Shown here piece after piece: positions 8,957 to 17,476 of a stretch of DNA of 64,000 nucleotides. Under the pieces are notes generated by a model that did not search any database, was not told where the DNA came from, and saw only the letters and a list, made by a program, of their open reading frames with translations. This stretch comes from Pseudomonas sp. PD9R (GTDB lineage Bacteria > Pseudomonadota > Gammaproteobacteria > Pseudomonadales > Pseudomonadaceae): contig NZ_JAHTMR010000012.1 of NCBI RefSeq assembly GCF_019200975.1, positions 1-64,000 of the forward strand. Reading direction: 5' to 3'. Each line of letters starts with the position of its first letter. The stretch's first letter is position 1. Both the position numbers and the translations under genes were made by a program.

Positions 8957-9571
8957 TCATTTAAAGCTTTCGAGCAATATCGGATACAGCGAAGCCACCA
9001 ACAGCGCGGCCATGCCCCAATTAAACAGGCGCAACCAGCGCGGGTCCTTTAGGACGTTGCGCAGCAGCGTGCCGCAGCCTACCCAAAGGCCGACGCTGGG
9101 CAGGTTGATGATGGCGAAAACGGCAGCGATCACCACGACATTGGTGAAGTAGCCCTGCATTGGCGTGTAGGTGCTGATAGCCCCGATGGCCATGATCCAC
9201 GCCTTGGGGTTGACCCATTGGAACGCGGCAGCCCCCAGATAGCTGATCGGTTTGGCTTGACCCTGTTGCACGTCCGACACCGGCCCGGAATGGGCGATTT
9301 TCCACGCCAGGTACAACAGATACGCGGCGCCGGCATAGCGTAGTGCGGTATAGAGCAACGGATAAGCCTTGAACACCGCGCCCAGGCCAAAACCCACCGC
9401 CACCACGAGGACAAAGAAACCGCAGGTGACGCCAAGCATATGGGGAATGGTGCGGTTAAAGCCGAAGTTCACCCCGGATGCCAGCAACATGGTGTTGTTC
9501 GGGCCGGGCGTGATTGAGGTGACGAGCGCAAACAGGGCGAAGCCCATCAGCAGGTCGAGGGAGAGTGTCAT
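8957..9571 (-). CDS. LysE/RhtB family amino-acid exporter
   Basis: This 204-residue inner-membrane protein of about six membrane segments carries the family signature SITPGPNNTMLLASG near the N-terminus and WVNPKAW in the middle. Family members export lysine, homoserine, threonine or other small amino acids. The start at 9571 (MTLSLDLL) is chosen because it puts the first membrane helix near the N-terminus; the ATG at 9601 adds ten polar residues. It is a single gene with no paired LysR regulator beside it. Confidence 0.87.
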   Translation of the reverse strand: MTLSLDLLMGFALFALVTSITPGPNNTMLLASGVNFGFNRTIPHMLGVTCGFFVLVVAVGFGLGAVFKAYPLLYTALRYAGAAYLLYLAWKIAHSGPVSDVQQGQAKPISYLGAAAFQWVNPKAWIMAIGAISTYTPMQGYFTNVVVIAAVFAIINLPSVGLWVGCGTLLRNVLKDPRWLRLFNWGMAALLVASLYPILLESFK

Positions 9572-9671
9572 GGCTGGCAGTCCATCAGGGTCGGCAGGCA
9601 TTGACCCTATCGCACCGCGCGGGGGAAACCCACGGACAGTTGCACAAAACTTCGAGCAGTACAGTTATCGC

Positions 9672-9941
9672 TTAGCTTGGACGACCATGAAGCTGTACAG
9701 CACGCCCGACGTTCATCTCACCTTGCTTATCGAAACTGAACGTTTTTTGCGGCTCACCGAGCAATTCGGCTTTCCTGGCGTGGTATTCGTCGAAAGACAA
9801 GCCGCGACGGTTCAACGCCTCCAGCGCCAATTCCTTGCTTTCTTCAGCGGTGTAGGGCCGCAGTTCAGGGGAATTTTGGCTGGCGCATCCGGCGAGAACG
9901 GAAAGGGTCAGCAGCAGGCAAGTGGCGATCAGCGTTTTCAT
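9672..9941 (-). CDS. Small hypothetical lipoprotein
   Basis: This 89-residue protein has a lipoprotein signal: MKTLIATCLLLTLSVLAGC, lipobox LAGC with Cys19 lipidated. The mature part is charged and probably helical (TAEESKELALEALNRRG) with no known domain seen. The start at 9941 is fixed by the signal peptide; the longer frame to 9974 adds non-signal residues. Function unknown. Confidence 0.65.
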   Translation of the reverse strand: MKTLIATCLLLTLSVLAGCASQNSPELRPYTAEESKELALEALNRRGLSFDEYHARKAELLGEPQKTFSFDKQGEMNVGRAVQLHGRPS

Positions 9942-10050
9942 TTCTGGCGTCCTGGCAATCTGGGTTCGGGGCAATGAACACAGGCTACGCCGGGCATTCG
10001 AGCAGCAGAAATCAACACGCTCGATAGTGGGTATTGAGGTTAGCCGAGAG

Positions 10051-10084
10051 CAAAAGATCGCAGCCTTAGGAAGCTCCTACAGGG
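10051..10084. repeat. Single REP element
   Basis: The sequence CAAAAGATCGCAGCCT followed by AGGAAGCTCCTACAGGG is one arm of the REP family that occurs as pairs elsewhere in this window, with a degraded stem. Confidence 0.6.
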
Positions 10085-10177
10085 GACATCTATTATTCTA
10101 TAAAGATCTATAAATATCTTTTTACGGTATTTTGAGGAATATAAAAGAACCTTTATAACAGCTCCATCGCCTCACGA

Positions 10178-10212
10178 ACTGTTGCGCAGGCAACTGTTTG
10201 CCAGGCAACAGT
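10178..10212. promoter_or_regulatory. Candidate SfnR upstream activator site
   Basis: ACTGTTGC and GCAACAGT form the ends of this 35-bp inverted repeat, and inside it ACTGTT-T-GCC-A-GGC-AACAGT (10193-10212) is a nearly perfect palindrome. It lies about 85-115 bp upstream of the sigma-54 promoter of msuE, the usual distance for an enhancer-binding protein. That SfnR is the protein bound is inference from the operon. Confidence 0.5.
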
Positions 10213-10294
10213 CATTCAACAAACAGCCCTAGAAAATCAACAGCGCGGACTGATCAACGCGCTGAAAGCCCCGTAAAACATGGCCCTCAGGGAT

Positions 10295-10310
10295 TGGTAC
10301 AGCTCTTGCT
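10295..10310 (+). promoter_or_regulatory. Sigma-54 (RpoN) promoter of msuEDC-sfnR
   Basis: TGGTACAGCTCTTGCT matches the sigma-54 consensus TGGYACR-N4-TTGCW, with GG (10296-10297) and GC (10308-10309) exactly ten bases apart. Transcription would begin near 10321, about 55 bases before msuE. The operon's last gene encodes a sigma-54 activator, which agrees. Confidence 0.75.
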
Positions 10311-10374
10311 GAAAGGGGTAAAGCCCAGTGATGACTCACTGCTCCCACAGCAACTGTTTAAAAAGGAACTGATC

Positions 10375-10938
10375 ATGTCGCGTCCATTGAAAGTCGTTGC
10401 CCTCTCCGGCGGCACCTGGCGCCCCTCCCGCACTTTGGTGCTGACTCAAGCCCTGCTGGCACAACTGGCCGAGCAACTGCCGATCGAGAGCAAACTGATC
10501 GAGCTCGGTGACATCGCCCGACCTTTGGGCGCAGCGCTGTCCCGCCAGGAACTGAGCGCGGACATCGAAGCCGAACTGCAAGCGATCGAAAACGCTGACC
10601 TGCTGATCGTTGCCGCACCGGTGTATCGCGGTTCCTACCCTGGCCTGCTCAAGCATCTGTTCGACTTGATCGATTTGAATGCACTGATCAACACGCCGGT
10701 ACTGCTGGCCGCCACCGGTGGCAGTGAACGCCACGCGCTGGTGCTCGATCATCAACTGCGACCGCTGTTCAGTTTCTTCCAGGCGTTGACCTTGCCGATT
10801 GGCGTGTATGCCACTGAAGCCGATTTCGCCAATTACCAAATAACCAGTGAACCCTTGAAGGCACGCATCCGTCTTGCTGCAGAACGCGCCGCGCCGTTGT
10901 TCGGTGTGCACCCTACCCATCTGCTGAAAATCGCTTAA
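10375..10938 (+). CDS. msuE: NADH-dependent FMN reductase for sulfonate monooxygenases
   Basis: This 187-residue flavodoxin-fold reductase supplies FMNH2 to the two monooxygenases encoded next to it. It starts with VVALSGGTWRPSRT, the phosphate-binding loop of the NADPH-dependent FMN reductase family, and has the middle motif APVYRGSYPGLLKHLFDL. The ATG at 10375 follows AAGGAAC; the longer open frame from 10198 runs through the promoter and is not coding. First gene of msuE-msuD-msuC-sfnR, 10 bp before msuD. The same order is known in P. aeruginosa. Expressed under sulfate limitation, presumably from the sigma-54 promoter upstream. Confidence 0.9.
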   Translation: MSRPLKVVALSGGTWRPSRTLVLTQALLAQLAEQLPIESKLIELGDIARPLGAALSRQELSADIEAELQAIENADLLIVAAPVYRGSYPGLLKHLFDLIDLNALINTPVLLAATGGSERHALVLDHQLRPLFSFFQALTLPIGVYATEADFANYQITSEPLKARIRLAAERAAPLFGVHPTHLLKIA

Positions 10939-10948
10939 GGATCTCTTC

Positions 10949-12094
10949 ATGGATGTTTTCTGGTTTCTGCCGACCCACGGCGACGGTCATTACCTGGGCA
11001 CCACTCAAGGTGCGCGCCCGGTGACCTTGAATTATTTGAAACAAGTGGCCCAGGCAGCCGACAGCCTCGGCTACCACGGCGTACTGATTCCCACCGGGCG
11101 TTCCTGCGAAGACTCGTGGGTGATCGCTTCGGCGCTGGTGCCGTTGACCGAACGCTTGCGTTATCTGGTGGCAATCCGGCCGGGGATCATTTCACCGACC
11201 GTCTCGGCGCGCATGGCCGCGACGCTGGACCGGCTATCTGGCGGCCGCTTGCTGATCAATGTGGTGACCGGCGGCGACCCCGATGAAAATCGTGGCGACG
11301 GCAGTTTCCTCGATCACAGCGAACGCTACGAAGTCACCGACGAATTCCTGAAAATCTGGCGCCGGGTGCTGCAAGGCGAATCGGTGGACTTCGAAGGCAA
11401 ACACCTGCGGGTACAGAACGCCAAGGCGTTGTATCCGCCCGTGCAGAAACCTTATCCACCGCTGTACTTCGGTGGTTCGTCCGATGCCGCGCATGACCTG
11501 GCCGCCGAGCAGGTCGATGTTTACCTGACCTGGGGCGAACCACCGGCCGCCGTGGCGCAAAAGCTTGCCGATGTCCGTGAACGAGCCGCGCGTAATGGGC
11601 GCACGGTGAAGTTCGGGATTCGCTTGCATGTGATCGTTCGCGAGACCGCCGAAGAAGCCTGGAAAGCGGCGGACAAATTAATCGAGCACATCAGCGACGA
11701 GACCATCGCTGCCGCGCAAAAATCGTTTTCGCGCTTCGACTCCGAAGGCCAGCGGCGCATGGCTGCCTTGCATGACGGGCGTCGAGACAATCTGGAGATC
11801 GCGCCTAACTTGTGGGCCGGTGTTGGCCTGGTCCGTGGCGGCGCGGGGACCGCATTGGTGGGTGATCCGCAGCAAGTCGCGGCGCGGATCAAAGAGTATG
11901 CGGACTTGGGGATCGAAAGCTTCATCTTCTCCGGCTACCCGCACCTCGAAGAGGCGTATCGCTTTGCCGAGCTGGTCTTCCCGCTGCTGCCCGAGCCGTA
12001 TGCCAGCCTTGCCGGGCGTGGTGTCACCAACCTGACCGGGCCGTTTGGCGAAATGATCGCCAATGATGTGTTGCCCGCTCACGCCAAAGCCTGA
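10949..12094 (+). CDS. msuD: FMNH2-dependent alkanesulfonate/methanesulfonate monooxygenase
   Basis: This 381-residue bacterial-luciferase-like TIM barrel (SsuD family) cleaves the C-S bond of short alkanesulfonates with O2 and FMNH2, releasing sulfite and an aldehyde. Family landmarks are FWFLPTHGDGHYLG at the N-terminus, RPGIISPTVSARMAATLDRLSGGR (split here as RPGIISPTVSARMA and LDRLSGGR), VTGGDPDENRGDG and FSGYPHLEEAYRF. It is of the usual SsuD/MsuD length. Its place between an FMN reductase and an MsuC-like flavoprotein supports MsuD over SsuD. A REPIN follows before msuC. Confidence 0.92.
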   Translation: MDVFWFLPTHGDGHYLGTTQGARPVTLNYLKQVAQAADSLGYHGVLIPTGRSCEDSWVIASALVPLTERLRYLVAIRPGIISPTVSARMAATLDRLSGGRLLINVVTGGDPDENRGDGSFLDHSERYEVTDEFLKIWRRVLQGESVDFEGKHLRVQNAKALYPPVQKPYPPLYFGGSSDAAHDLAAEQVDVYLTWGEPPAAVAQKLADVRERAARNGRTVKFGIRLHVIVRETAEEAWKAADKLIEHISDETIAAAQKSFSRFDSEGQRRMAALHDGRRDNLEIAPNLWAGVGLVRGGAGTALVGDPQQVAARIKEYADLGIESFIFSGYPHLEEAYRFAELVFPLLPEPYASLAGRGVTNLTGPFGEMIANDVLPAHAKA

Positions 12095-12110
12095 ACCTCC
12101 CCGCCCCTTT

Positions 12111-12203
12111 GTAGGAGCTGACGAGTGAAACGAGGCTGCGATCTTTTGATTTTTAAGTTCACAGTCAAAAGATCGCAGCCTCGTTTCACTCGACAGCTCC
12201 TAC
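12111..12203. repeat. REPIN (inverted REP pair) between msuD and msuC
   Basis: GTAGGAGCTG at the left end mirrors CAGCTCCTAC at the right end, and the arms also share GCTGCGATCTTTTGA-type and TCAAAAGATCGCAGC inner sequence around a short loop. It lies inside an operon, so it would form a long stem in the transcript between msuD and msuC. Confidence 0.85.
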
Positions 12204-12234
12204 AGGAGTCCATCGATATAAAGGAAACTCCCGC

Positions 12235-13422
12235 GTGACTGCCAAGCCGCAAAGCGCCCTGATTTCTCCGTTGCAAACCGCCCGCCAATTGGCGGCCGAG
12301 TTTGCCTTGACCGCCGTTGAGCGCGACGAACGCGGCGGTACGCCCAAGGCCGAGCGCGATGCCCTGCGCCACAGCGGCCTGCTCGCCTTGAGCATTCCCA
12401 CCCAGTTCGGTGGCCTCGGCGCGAGCTGGAGTGACACCTTGAACATCGTCCGTGAGTTCGCCAAGGTCGATAGTTCGATTGCCCACGTGTTCGGCTTTCA
12501 TCACCTGATGCTCGCCACCGTGCGCCTGTTCGCCCGGCCCGAACAATGGCAACCGTGGTTTGAACAAACCGCGCGCAAGAATTGGTTCTGGGGCAATGCC
12601 CTCAACCCGCTGGACACCCGCACCGTGGTGAAAAACCTCGGTGGCTGGCGTGAGTTTTCCGGCAAGAAAAGCTTCTGCTCCGGCGCCAGCGATTCGCAGA
12701 TGCTGATCGCCTCGGCGGTGGACGAAAGCGCCGGTGGCAAGTTGCTCATTGCCGCCATCCCCAGCGGTCGCAGCGGCATCACGCTGCACAACGACTGGAA
12801 CAACATGGGCCAGCGCCAGACCGACAGCGGCAGCGCCACGTTCGAACGGGTGCGGGTCGAGGAATCGGAACTGCTGCTTGATCCAGGCCCGTTGAGCACG
12901 CCATTCGCCTGCCTGCGCCCGCTGATCGCCCAGCTCACGTTTACTCACATGTTCCTCGGCATCGCCGAAGGCGCCTTCGAAGAAGCGCGCCAATACACCC
13001 TGACCGAAACCCGTCCGTGGCATAAATCCAGTGCTCAGACTGTGAGCCAGGACCCTTATGTGCTCGGCCATTACGGTGAGTTCTGGGTCGCCCTCGAAGG
13101 CGTTCGGCTGCTGGTGGAACGGGCCGCCGACTTGCTCGACAAGGCGTGGGCCAGAGGCCCGAATCTCAGCGCCGAAGAACGCGGCCACTTGGCCACCGCC
13201 ATTGCCACGGCCAAGGTCGCGGCAACGCGCAATGGCCTGGATTTGTGCAACCGTTTGTTCGAGGTGACCGGGGCGCGTTCGACCCATGCCTCACTGCGCC
13301 TGGACCGCCACTGGCGCAACCTGCGCACGCAAACCCTGCATGACCCGGTGGATTACAAAATTCAAGAACTGGGTGACTGGGCGTTGAACCAGATCCTGCC
13401 GATTCCGACTTTCTATTCATAG
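12235..13422 (+). CDS. msuC: FMNH2-dependent monooxygenase of the acyl-CoA dehydrogenase fold (methanesulfinate monooxygenase)
   Basis: This 395-residue flavoprotein of the acyl-CoA dehydrogenase superfamily belongs to the SfnC/MsuC/DszC-like group, which uses reduced flavin and O2 to oxidise sulfur compounds; MsuC turns methanesulfinate into methanesulfonate for MsuD. The segments IPTQFGGLGASWSD, GKKSFCSGASDSQM and LRLDRHWRNLRTQTLHDP are typical of this branch. The start is GTG, fixed by AAGGAA eight bases upstream (12221-12226). It lies 140 bp after msuD, with a REPIN between, and 24 bp before sfnR. Confidence 0.87.
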   Translation: MTAKPQSALISPLQTARQLAAEFALTAVERDERGGTPKAERDALRHSGLLALSIPTQFGGLGASWSDTLNIVREFAKVDSSIAHVFGFHHLMLATVRLFARPEQWQPWFEQTARKNWFWGNALNPLDTRTVVKNLGGWREFSGKKSFCSGASDSQMLIASAVDESAGGKLLIAAIPSGRSGITLHNDWNNMGQRQTDSGSATFERVRVEESELLLDPGPLSTPFACLRPLIAQLTFTHMFLGIAEGAFEEARQYTLTETRPWHKSSAQTVSQDPYVLGHYGEFWVALEGVRLLVERAADLLDKAWARGPNLSAEERGHLATAIATAKVAATRNGLDLCNRLFEVTGARSTHASLRLDRHWRNLRTQTLHDPVDYKIQELGDWALNQILPIPTFYS

Positions 13423-13446
13423 CCTGCCCTCAAGGAGCGTGCCCCC

Positions 13447-14550
13447 ATGCAATTGCTGACCTTACCGCCCTCGCCCGCTCTGGCCACGTCGATCCGCGCC
13501 ACGGCCCAGGTGTTCGAGGACCCGAAATCCCAGGCCTTGCTCGCGCACTTGCAACAAGTCGCACCGAGCGAAGCCAGTGTGCTGATCATTGGCGAAACCG
13601 GCACCGGCAAAGAGCTGGTGGCGCGACATATTCATAACCTCAGCGCCCGGCGCAACCGGCCGTTCGTGGCAGTTAACTGCGGCGCGTTCTCCGAATCCCT
13701 GGTCGAGGCCGAGCTCTTCGGTCATGAGAAAGGTGCCTTCACCGGCGCCCTGAGCGCCAAGGCCGGGTGGTTTGAAGAGGCCGACGGTGGCACCCTGTTC
13801 CTCGATGAAATCGGCGATTTGCCAATGGCGATTCAGGTCAAGTTGCTGCGGGTGTTGCAGGAGCGCGAAGTGGTGCGCCTGGGGTCGCGCAAGAGCATTC
13901 CCATTGACGTGCGCGTGCTGGCGGCGACCAACGTGCAACTGGAAAAAGCCATCAACGCCGGGCATTTTCGCGAAGACCTTTATTACCGTCTCGACGTGGT
14001 CAGCCTGGAGCTCAGCCCGCTGCGCGACCGTCCCGGCGACATCCTGCCGCTGACCCGCCACTTCATCGACGCCTACAGTCAGCGCCTCGGCTACGGCACT
14101 ATCACCATCAGCAAGGAGGCCGAACTGAAACTGCGCGGCTACAGTTGGCCGGGCAATATCCGCGAACTGGAAAACGTCATTCACCACACGCTGCTGATTT
14201 GCCGTAACGGCATCATCGAACGTGACGATCTGCGCCTGTCGAACATGCGCATCGAGCGTGCGGATGACCATCACGGCCAGGTCGACGACTCCGTCGAAGC
14301 GTTGCTCGATCGGGCATTTCAAAAGCTCTTCGAGGAACAGGCCGGCGCGCTGCATGAGAAAGTCGAAGACACCTTGCTGCGGGCAGCCTATCGCTTCAGC
14401 CACTACAACCAGGTACACACCGCCGCCCTGCTGGGGCTGAGCCGCAACGTGACCCGCACCCGCCTGATCAAGATCGGCGAACTGGCGGTGAACAAGCGCC
14501 GGCCTGCGGAAAACGTGCGAGGCGAGCGTTTGATGCAGTTGTCGATTTAA
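13447..14550 (+). CDS. sfnR: Sigma-54-dependent activator SfnR
   Basis: This 367-residue enhancer-binding protein has the AAA+ core directly at the N-terminus, with no receiver or sensory domain. Visible are Walker A GETGTGKE (about 49-56), the sigma-54 contact motif GAFTGA (about 99-104), Walker B LFLDEIGD (about 119-126), the arginine finger region EDLYYRLDV and a C-terminal Fis-type HTH (TAALLGLSRNVTRTRL). The lack of a sensor domain is typical of SfnR, whose activity is set by its amount. It probably drives the sigma-54 promoters before msuE and sfnB. Fourth gene of the msu operon. Confidence 0.9.
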   Translation: MQLLTLPPSPALATSIRATAQVFEDPKSQALLAHLQQVAPSEASVLIIGETGTGKELVARHIHNLSARRNRPFVAVNCGAFSESLVEAELFGHEKGAFTGALSAKAGWFEEADGGTLFLDEIGDLPMAIQVKLLRVLQEREVVRLGSRKSIPIDVRVLAATNVQLEKAINAGHFREDLYYRLDVVSLELSPLRDRPGDILPLTRHFIDAYSQRLGYGTITISKEAELKLRGYSWPGNIRELENVIHHTLLICRNGIIERDDLRLSNMRIERADDHHGQVDDSVEALLDRAFQKLFEEQAGALHEKVEDTLLRAAYRFSHYNQVHTAALLGLSRNVTRTRLIKIGELAVNKRRPAENVRGERLMQLSI

Positions 14551-14597
14551 TCCGGCATTTGTCGATGATTGGGGAACAGATCCGAAATTGTGGCGCG

Positions 14598-14670
14598 GCC
14601 TTCGCGGGCAAGCCTCGCTCCTACAGGTTTAGACACGCAATCCTGTAGGAGCGGGCTTGCCCGCGAAGGC
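14598..14670. repeat. REPIN between convergent sfnR and metQ-like genes
   Basis: GCCTTCGCGGGCAAGCC and GGCTTGCCCGCGAAGGC are inverted repeats flanking CTCCTACAGG/CCTGTAGGAG. This is a typical Pseudomonas REPIN of the GGCTTGCCCGCGAA type and probably also ends transcription of both convergent operons. Confidence 0.9.
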
Positions 14671-14691
14671 GTCCTCAGGCCCGATTGAAGC

Positions 14692-15462
14692 TTAGAACCC
14701 CGGCGCAATCTGCCCTTTATAACGGGTCAAAATGAACTGCCGCACCTCATCAGAGTTCAACGCCTTGGCCAGTTTCTGCAGGCCAGGGTCGTTGATGTTG
14801 TCTGGCCGGGCGACCAGGAATTCGATGTACAGGCTCTTGCCCTTCTCGACGATCAACGCACTGTTGGTGTCGATCCCCGCTTCCAGCGCGTAGTTGGCGA
14901 AGACGAACGCCAGGTCGACCTGACTCACCGAACGCGCCAGCAGCGCCCCTTCCAGTTCACGGATTTTCAGGTGCTTGGGGTTTTCAACGATGTCGCGCTG
15001 CGTCGCCAGGGTGTTGCTTGGGTCCTTGAGTTTGATCAGCCCGGCTTCGTGCAGCAGCACCAGTGCCCGACCGGTGTTTACCGGGTCGTTAGGGATCGAT
15101 ACGCTCGCGCCGTCTTTCAGCTCAGAGATGTTTTTGATTTTGGTCGAATAAGCGCCGAACGGTTCGATGTGCACGCCAACCACCGGCACCAGGTTGGTAT
15201 GACGGGTTTTGTTGTAGTCATCGAGAAACGGCCGGTACTGGTAGTAGTTGGCATCAAGGTTCTTCAACGCGAGTTGCTGGTTGGGCTGGATGAAGTCGGT
15301 GAAGACCTTGATATCGAGATCCACGCCTTCCTTGGCCAGGGTCGGTTTGACGAATTCGAGGATCTCCGCGTGCGGCACCGGCGTGGCACCGACGGTGAGT
15401 TTTTCATTGGCGTGAACGCTCAACGAAACTAAGGCAGCCAGAATGGCCAGGGTCTTCTTCAT
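14692..15462 (-). CDS. MetQ/NlpA-family substrate-binding protein
   Basis: This 256-residue periplasmic protein has a cleavable signal (MKKTLAILAALVSLSVHA) with no lipobox Cys, unlike MetQ of E. coli. The mature protein begins EKLTVGATPVPHAEILEF, the usual start of NlpA-family binding proteins of methionine-type ABC importers. TTGGAGCACAAC precedes the ATG at 15462, and the longer frame to 15579 is discarded. It follows the permease and sfnB in one operon, so the ligand is probably an organosulfur compound and not necessarily methionine. No ATPase gene is present in the operon. Confidence 0.85.
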   Translation of the reverse strand: MKKTLAILAALVSLSVHANEKLTVGATPVPHAEILEFVKPTLAKEGVDLDIKVFTDFIQPNQQLALKNLDANYYQYRPFLDDYNKTRHTNLVPVVGVHIEPFGAYSTKIKNISELKDGASVSIPNDPVNTGRALVLLHEAGLIKLKDPSNTLATQRDIVENPKHLKIRELEGALLARSVSQVDLAFVFANYALEAGIDTNSALIVEKGKSLYIEFLVARPDNINDPGLQKLAKALNSDEVRQFILTRYKGQIAPGF

Positions 15463-15541
15463 GTTGTGCTCCAAGGCAGATTTTGGTGGCCGTCGTGGGG
15501 CGGACGTGGGGCCGGTTTTGTGGTTGTTTTCAATGAAATCT

Positions 15542-16207
15542 TCAGCGGTGGCTGTAACGCGCCACCAGACGGTCGCCACTCATTTGCAGGGCCTGGACCA
15601 GCACCAACAACAGCACCACGGTGACGACCATGACGTCGGTCTGGAAACGCTGGTAGCCGTAGCGGATCGCCAGGTCGCCCAGCCCGCCGCCACCGATCAC
15701 ACCAGCCATCGCCGTGTAATCGACCAGCACAATCGCGGTCACCGTGACGGCCGCCAACAACCCTCCACGGGCCTCGGGCAGCAGCGTGAAACGAATGATC
15801 TGCCAAGTGTTGGCACCCATGGCCTGGGTCGCTTCCACCACGCCGCGATCGACTTCGCGCAATGCGGTTTCCACCAACCGTGCGAAAAATGGCGTGCAGC
15901 CGACCACCAACGGTGGAATGGTCCCCGGCACACCCAGCGAGGTGCCCACCAGCAAGGTGGTCAGGGGAATCAACACGATCAGCAAAATGATGAACGGCAA
16001 CGAACGCAGCATATTCACGATCACCGACAGCACCCGATAAATCCCGACGGCCTCGTGCAATTGGCGCTTGCCAGTAAGAAACAGCAGCACGCCCAGCGGC
16101 AGGCCCAGCAACACGGTAAAACCAAGGGCCGCGCCGAGCATGCTCAGGGTGTCGAGGCAGGCCTGGCCGATATCGGCCCAATAAATGTTCTTGAACAATT
16201 CGGCCAT
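15542..16207 (-). CDS. MetI-like ABC transporter permease
   Basis: This 221-residue inner-membrane permease has about five membrane segments and the ATPase-docking EAA loop EATQAMGANTWQIIRFTLLP, typical of MetI. The ATG at 16207 (MAELFKNIYW) is used; a GTG at 16213 overlaps the sfnB stop as GTGA and is an alternative that would couple translation. It lies between sfnB and the binding-protein gene. It needs an ATPase that this operon does not encode. Confidence 0.87.
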   Translation of the reverse strand: MAELFKNIYWADIGQACLDTLSMLGAALGFTVLLGLPLGVLLFLTGKRQLHEAVGIYRVLSVIVNMLRSLPFIILLIVLIPLTTLLVGTSLGVPGTIPPLVVGCTPFFARLVETALREVDRGVVEATQAMGANTWQIIRFTLLPEARGGLLAAVTVTAIVLVDYTAMAGVIGGGGLGDLAIRYGYQRFQTDVMVVTVVLLLVLVQALQMSGDRLVARYSHR

Positions 16208-16209
16208 GG

Positions 16210-17424
16210 TCACGACCAGTCATGGCGCGGTGGTTTCACGCCATTGAGCAGCCAGTTGCCGACCACGTGGTATTTCCAGCGCACCGGGTCATGCAGGGTG
16301 TGAACCCGGGCATTGCGCCAGTGCCGATCGAAGTTGTGCTTCTTCAAGGTCGAACGGGTGCCGCCGAGCTCAAACAGTTTGTTGCTGGCTTCGATGGCGA
16401 TTTCGGTGGTCAAGACCTTGGCCTTGGCGACAGCCAAAGAGGCCCGTGCAACATTGTCTTCATCCGGTGCCGGACGCGCCGCATCCAGCGCCCAACCGGC
16501 CCGTTCAAGCAAGGCTTCGGCGGCTTCGAGGCGAATTTCCAGGCCGCCGACCTGAATGATGGTTAATGGGTCTTCGCTGGCATTTTCCACGCCCGCATCG
16601 ATCCACGGTCGGGCGAACTGCTGAACGAAAGCGATGGTGTCGCGCAGGGCCGCGCGAGCGATGCCGGCGTCGATGGCGGCGGTAGTCAACTGAGCGAACG
16701 GCCCGGCCAGGGTCGGGTTTTCATAGGAGCGATAGGTCGGGAACAGGTTGAACGCCGAGACGTGCAGGTCTTCAGCCAAAACCGTACCGCTGGACGTGGT
16801 GCGTTGACCGATGCTGTCCCAGTCGTCGACGATCACCAGTCCTTCGGTGCCGCGTTCGACAAAGGCCAACTGACCTTTCTGCTCTTCATCCAGCGCCAGC
16901 ACCGCCAGCCAGTGAGCGTAAAGGGAACCGGTGCAGTAACCCTTGCGCCCGTTGATTACATGACCGTCGCCATAACGACGGATGGTTGCCTGAATGTCCT
17001 GCACATTTTTGCCGCCGGTTTCCGACAAGGCATTGGCAAAACGATGGCCCTGCAGCGCCAGCCCGAAGAAATGCGCCTGCTGCTCCGCGGTGCCTTGCAG
17101 GCGAATGTCCTCCAGCAGGCAGTAGTGGTTTTGCGGGATCTGTCCCAGGGACGGATCGGCTGCCGAGATGATCGCGATGACTTGCGCCAGCACGGCGTAG
17201 GACACCTGCGCGCCGCCGAACTCTTTCGGCACGCTGATGCCCCACAGGCCACTGTTGGAATACAGATCGACGATTTCAGCGGGCACCTGGCGGCTGCGGT
17301 CACGTTCGGCGGCGTGCTCCAGCAGGATCGCGGCGACACGCTCGGCCACGCGCAGGGCGTCAGCTTCGTCGGCGATCCGATGGGCGGCAGGCGGATTGAT
17401 CGGATAAACGGCAGATTCGGACAT
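16210..17424 (-). CDS. sfnB: SfnB-type acyl-CoA dehydrogenase-fold monooxygenase
   Basis: This 404-residue flavoprotein of the acyl-CoA dehydrogenase superfamily belongs to the SfnB sulfur-acquisition oxidoreductase group. It has ACAD-like segments (GISVPKEFGGAQVSY, GRKGYCTGSLYAHWL) and the C-terminal FDRHWRNARVHTLHDP shared with MsuC. It is thought to act with reduced flavin on dimethylsulfone-type or sulfonate compounds; its reaction is not settled. The start at 17424 (MSESAVYP) is chosen over 17460 on family length and the upstream GAGAG. First gene of an operon with a MetI/MetQ-like transporter and a sigma-54 promoter upstream. Confidence 0.85.
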   Translation of the reverse strand: MSESAVYPINPPAAHRIADEADALRVAERVAAILLEHAAERDRSRQVPAEIVDLYSNSGLWGISVPKEFGGAQVSYAVLAQVIAIISAADPSLGQIPQNHYCLLEDIRLQGTAEQQAHFFGLALQGHRFANALSETGGKNVQDIQATIRRYGDGHVINGRKGYCTGSLYAHWLAVLALDEEQKGQLAFVERGTEGLVIVDDWDSIGQRTTSSGTVLAEDLHVSAFNLFPTYRSYENPTLAGPFAQLTTAAIDAGIARAALRDTIAFVQQFARPWIDAGVENASEDPLTIIQVGGLEIRLEAAEALLERAGWALDAARPAPDEDNVARASLAVAKAKVLTTEIAIEASNKLFELGGTRSTLKKHNFDRHWRNARVHTLHDPVRWKYHVVGNWLLNGVKPPRHDWS

Positions 17425-17460
17425 ACAAGACTCTCGATACCAGTGTTTATCGAAGGTCAT

Positions 17461-17476
17461 TGCAGCTTCTGTGCCT
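17461..17476 (-). promoter_or_regulatory. Candidate sigma-54 promoter of the sfnB operon
   Basis: On the minus strand AGGCACAGAAGCTGCA has GG (17475-17474) and GC (17463-17462) exactly ten bases apart and matches AGGCAC...TGCA against the sigma-54 consensus TGGCAC...TTGCA. The transcript would start about 25 bases before the sfnB ATG. CTGTTGC, a piece of the putative SfnR site before msuE, occurs 75-90 bp upstream at 17549-17555. Confidence 0.6.

Larger units (their letters stand above)
9942..10374. other. Regulatory gap upstream of msuE
   Basis: These 433 bp hold no gene. They contain a single REP half (10051-10084), a very AT-rich stretch (about 10085-10155), a GTTGC/GCAAC inverted-repeat cluster (10178-10212) and a sigma-54 promoter (10295-10310). 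The layout of AT-rich DNA, activator site and sigma-54 promoter is what a bending, enhancer-driven promoter needs. Confidence 0.6.
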
